Assembly: GCA_026193295.1 (NCBI GenBank)
Contig: JAPHSB010000329.1
Coordinates: 1-8,516, forward strand
From: Lysobacterales bacterium
GTDB taxonomy: Bacteria > Pseudomonadota > Gammaproteobacteria > Xanthomonadales > SZUA-36
DNA length: 8,516 nt
Direction of reading: 5' to 3'
The position numbers were made by a program, and so were the translations under genes. Below, in pieces: positions 6,923-8,516 of this stretch (within the stretch, counting starts at the first letter, position 1; every line of letters starts with the position of its first letter). The notes beneath the pieces were generated by a model, which was not told where the DNA came from, did no database searches, and saw only the letters and a program-made list of their open reading frames with translations.

Positions 6923-7577
6923 CGGTCCGGAGCCCCGCCACATCAGGAAGATGAAGCAGGCGCGTATGGAGGTCGCAGCGGAAGCCGCGCGCATCCTGGC
7001 CACTGAGGGCCAACTCAACTATCACACCGCCAAGAAAAAGGCCGCGGAGCGCATCGGCGTCAGCGCACGGCTCGCATTGCCCAGCAATATCGAAGTGAAG
7101 GATGCGCTTCGCAGCTATCAGGCCCTCTATGGAGGAACGACCCACCTGCAAAACGTCGAGAGACTGCGCCGCATCGCCGTCCGATCCATGCGACTGCTGG
7201 AAGGCTTTCAGCCGCGTCTGGTGGGATCGGTACTCGACGGAACGGCCAGCGCCCATACGCGCATCGCCCTGCATGTTTTCGCGGACGCCGTCGAGTCACT
7301 GGTTCTTTTCTTGCTCGAAGCCGAAATCGCCTTCGCTCAGGAACAGCGGCAAATAAGGTGGTTCAGCGGTGATTACCGGATGCTGCCCGTGGTCGTGATT
7401 GAGCTGGACGACGTGGAAATCGAGCTGATGGTCTTCGACAGGGTCCAGCTCCGTCAAGCACCACCCAGCCCCATCGACGGCCGGCCACAACATCGCGCCA
7501 GCCTCTCTGAGGTCGAGCATCTTCTGGCCGAACGCAGCGCCCCGTCAGCTTGGGATGAGCTTACAACATCAAGCTGA
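6885..7577 (+). CDS. Conserved-looking protein of unknown function, possible degenerate nucleotidyltransferase fold
   Basis: About 230 residues from the ATG at 6885, which overlaps the ponA 3' end by 38 nt in another frame and has GGAG 9 nt upstream; later in-frame ATGs at 6951 and 6966 would avoid the overlap, and the start is not settled. Seen: a basic N-terminus (about 1-60, many Lys/Arg); an alpha-helical stretch (about 26-107) with LPSNIEVKDALRSYQALYGG; then an alpha/beta part (about 108-190) with RLVGSVLDGTASAHTRIALHVFAD and DDVEIELMVFD. A Gly-Ser followed by beta strands recalls Pol-beta-type nucleotidyltransferases, but where they carry Asp-X-Asp this protein has R-I-A (126-128), so it may be inactive as an enzyme. 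The PPSPIDGRP.RRA-type segment (193-205) feels familiar from gammaproteobacterial hypothetical proteins, some of which I recall, uncertainly, carrying an unlikely 'UDP-N-acetylmuramate--alanine ligase' label; no Mur-ligase ATP loop is visible. No signal peptide or membrane helix is obvious, so it is probably cytoplasmic. Likely co-transcribed with ponA. Confidence 0.85.
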   Translation: MPHSKKTRTKFTDGPEPRHIRKMKQARMEVAAEAARILATEGQLNYHTAKKKAAERIGVSARLALPSNIEVKDALRSYQALYGGTTHLQNVERLRRIAVRSMRLLEGFQPRLVGSVLDGTASAHTRIALHVFADAVESLVLFLLEAEIAFAQEQRQIRWFSGDYRMLPVVVIELDDVEIELMVFDRVQLRQAPPSPIDGRPQHRASLSEVEHLLAERSAPSAWDELTTSS

Positions 7578-7584
7578 TGACGGA

Positions 7585-8516
7585 TCAACCCCGCTGCTTC
7601 AAAGCTTTGTACTTGCGTTCGGTCGGTCCGGCATAGATCTGCCGGGGCCGGCCGATCTTGGTCGGCGCTTCGCATTGCTCCAGCCATTGCGAAACCCAGC
7701 CCACCGTGCGCGCTATCGCGAACATGACGGTAAACATACTGACGGGAATGCCCAGCGCCCGATAGATGATGCCAGAGTAGAAATCCACGTTGGGATACAG
7801 TTTCTTCTCGACGAAGTAGTCGTCTTCCAGCGCAATGCGCTCCAACTCCATGGCCAGGTCCATCATCGGATCATTTTTGCCGAGTTCCTCCAGCACCTCG
7901 TAGCAGGCCTTGCGGATAATGGCGGCGCGCGGGTCATAGTTCTTGTAGACGCGGTGTCCAAAACCCATGAGCCTGAACGGATCGTTCTTGTCCTTGGCCC
8001 GCTTGACGAACTTTGGCACGTTCGCCTTCGATCCAATTTCAGTCAGCATGTCGAGCACCGCTTCATTGGCGCCGCCATGTGCCGGGCCCCAAAGCGCAGA
8101 GATGCCCGCAGCGACGCAGGCATAGGGGTTGGCCCCGGTAGAGCCCACCATGCGCACGGTGGACGTGCTCGCATTCTGCTCGTGATCGGCATGCAGGATG
8201 AACAGCAGGTCGAGCGCTCGCGCCGCGACCTGGCTGACCCTGTACTCTTCGGAGGGAACCGAAAACATCATGGTCAGAAAGCGCTCCGAGAATGCGAACC
8301 GGTTTTGCGGATAGGCCATGGGAAAGCCCATGTGATGGCGGTAACAGGCCGCGGCTATGGTGGGCATTTTCGCGATCATGCGCTTGGCCGAGAGCATCCG
8401 GTCTTCCGGATTCTCCATGTCCAGCTTGTTGTGATAGAAGGCCGCCAGGGACCCGACTACGCCAGCCATCATGGCCATGGGGTGTGCGTCGTAGTGGAAG
8501 CCGGAAATAAAATGAT
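7585..8516 (-). CDS. gltA: Citrate synthase (type II), C-terminal 309 residues; 5' end beyond the right edge
   Basis: GltA condenses acetyl-CoA with oxaloacetate to citrate, the entry step of the TCA cycle, in the cytoplasm. The frame is open from 8514 to the TGA at 7585-7587. An internal ATG at 8478 is not the start, since the codons above it encode GFHYDAHP, conserved in citrate synthases. Counting from the edge, His146 (PAHGGANE), His187 (GFGHRVYKNYDPR) and Asp244 (LYPNVDFYSG) are the catalytic triad; they match E. coli His264, His305 and Asp362 with a constant offset of 118. At the same offset the substrate-binding His229, Arg314, Arg387 and Arg407 are present, as are Tyr145, Arg163, Lys167 and Asn189 of the NADH-inhibition site. 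E. coli Cys206 is Ser here. About 118 N-terminal residues are missing from the window. It converges on the upstream unknown gene with 7 nt between stop codons and no visible terminator. Confidence 0.98.
   Translation of the reverse strand, partial: HFISGFHYDAHPMAMMAGVVGSLAAFYHNKLDMENPEDRMLSAKRMIAKMPTIAAACYRHHMGFPMAYPQNRFAFSERFLTMMFSVPSEEYRVSQVAARALDLLFILHADHEQNASTSTVRMVGSTGANPYACVAAGISALWGPAHGGANEAVLDMLTEIGSKANVPKFVKRAKDKNDPFRLMGFGHRVYKNYDPRAAIIRKACYEVLEELGKNDPMMDLAMELERIALEDDYFVEKKLYPNVDFYSGIIYRALGIPVSMFTVMFAIARTVGWVSQWLEQCEAPTKIGRPRQIYAGPTERKYKALKQRG

Noticed and set aside
7600..7609. Perfect 10-bp palindrome CAAAGCTTTG near the convergent gene ends
   Set aside because: It lies within the last codons of gltA, has no loop and no following T-run, so it is not a terminator; it is most likely chance within Leu-Lys-Ala codons.
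8476..8478. ATG at 8478 as the gltA start
   Set aside because: The open frame continues upstream to the window edge and encodes conserved citrate synthase residues, so this Met is internal.

Overview
The window looks like an ordinary chromosomal segment of a moderately GC-rich gammaproteobacterium. The evidence is a divergent pilMNOPQ / ponA pair, an arrangement well known from Pseudomonas and its relatives, next to a type II (E. coli-like) citrate synthase. The secretin N-terminal residues look somewhat Xanthomonadales/Chromatiales-like, but that placement is an inference from remembered homologues, not from a search. I see no mobile element, CRISPR array, tRNA, rRNA, prophage or defence-type gene.

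Layout, left to right. Bases 1-4115 hold a minus-strand operon in the order pilM, pilN, pilO, pilP, pilQ (read right to left). It encodes the type IV pilus alignment subcomplex and the start of the outer-membrane secretin; pilQ runs off the left edge. pilM/N and N/O overlap by 1 nt, O/P overlap by 4 nt, and a 41-nt gap precedes pilQ. Bases 4116-4432 are the divergent intergenic region, with promoter-like hexamers for both directions, a perfect inverted repeat and good ribosome binding sites; both flanking genes use non-ATG starts (TTG for pilM, GTG for ponA). Bases 4433-6922 encode PonA/PBP1a, a class A penicillin-binding protein. A conserved-looking but uncharacterised protein of about 230 residues (6885-7577) overlaps the ponA 3' end by 38 nt. 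Its C-terminal half resembles a Pol-beta-type nucleotidyltransferase fold lacking the usual catalytic aspartates. Bases 7585-8516 carry the last 309 codons of gltA on the minus strand, converging on the unknown gene with only 7 nt between stop codons.

Functionally, PilM (cytoplasmic), PilN and PilO (inner membrane), PilP (lipoprotein) and PilQ (secretin) form a continuous assembly across the envelope for twitching pili. PonA builds and cross-links the peptidoglycan that this assembly must cross. GltA is central carbon metabolism. The least understood item is the unknown gene between ponA and gltA; I found no convincing new biological system.
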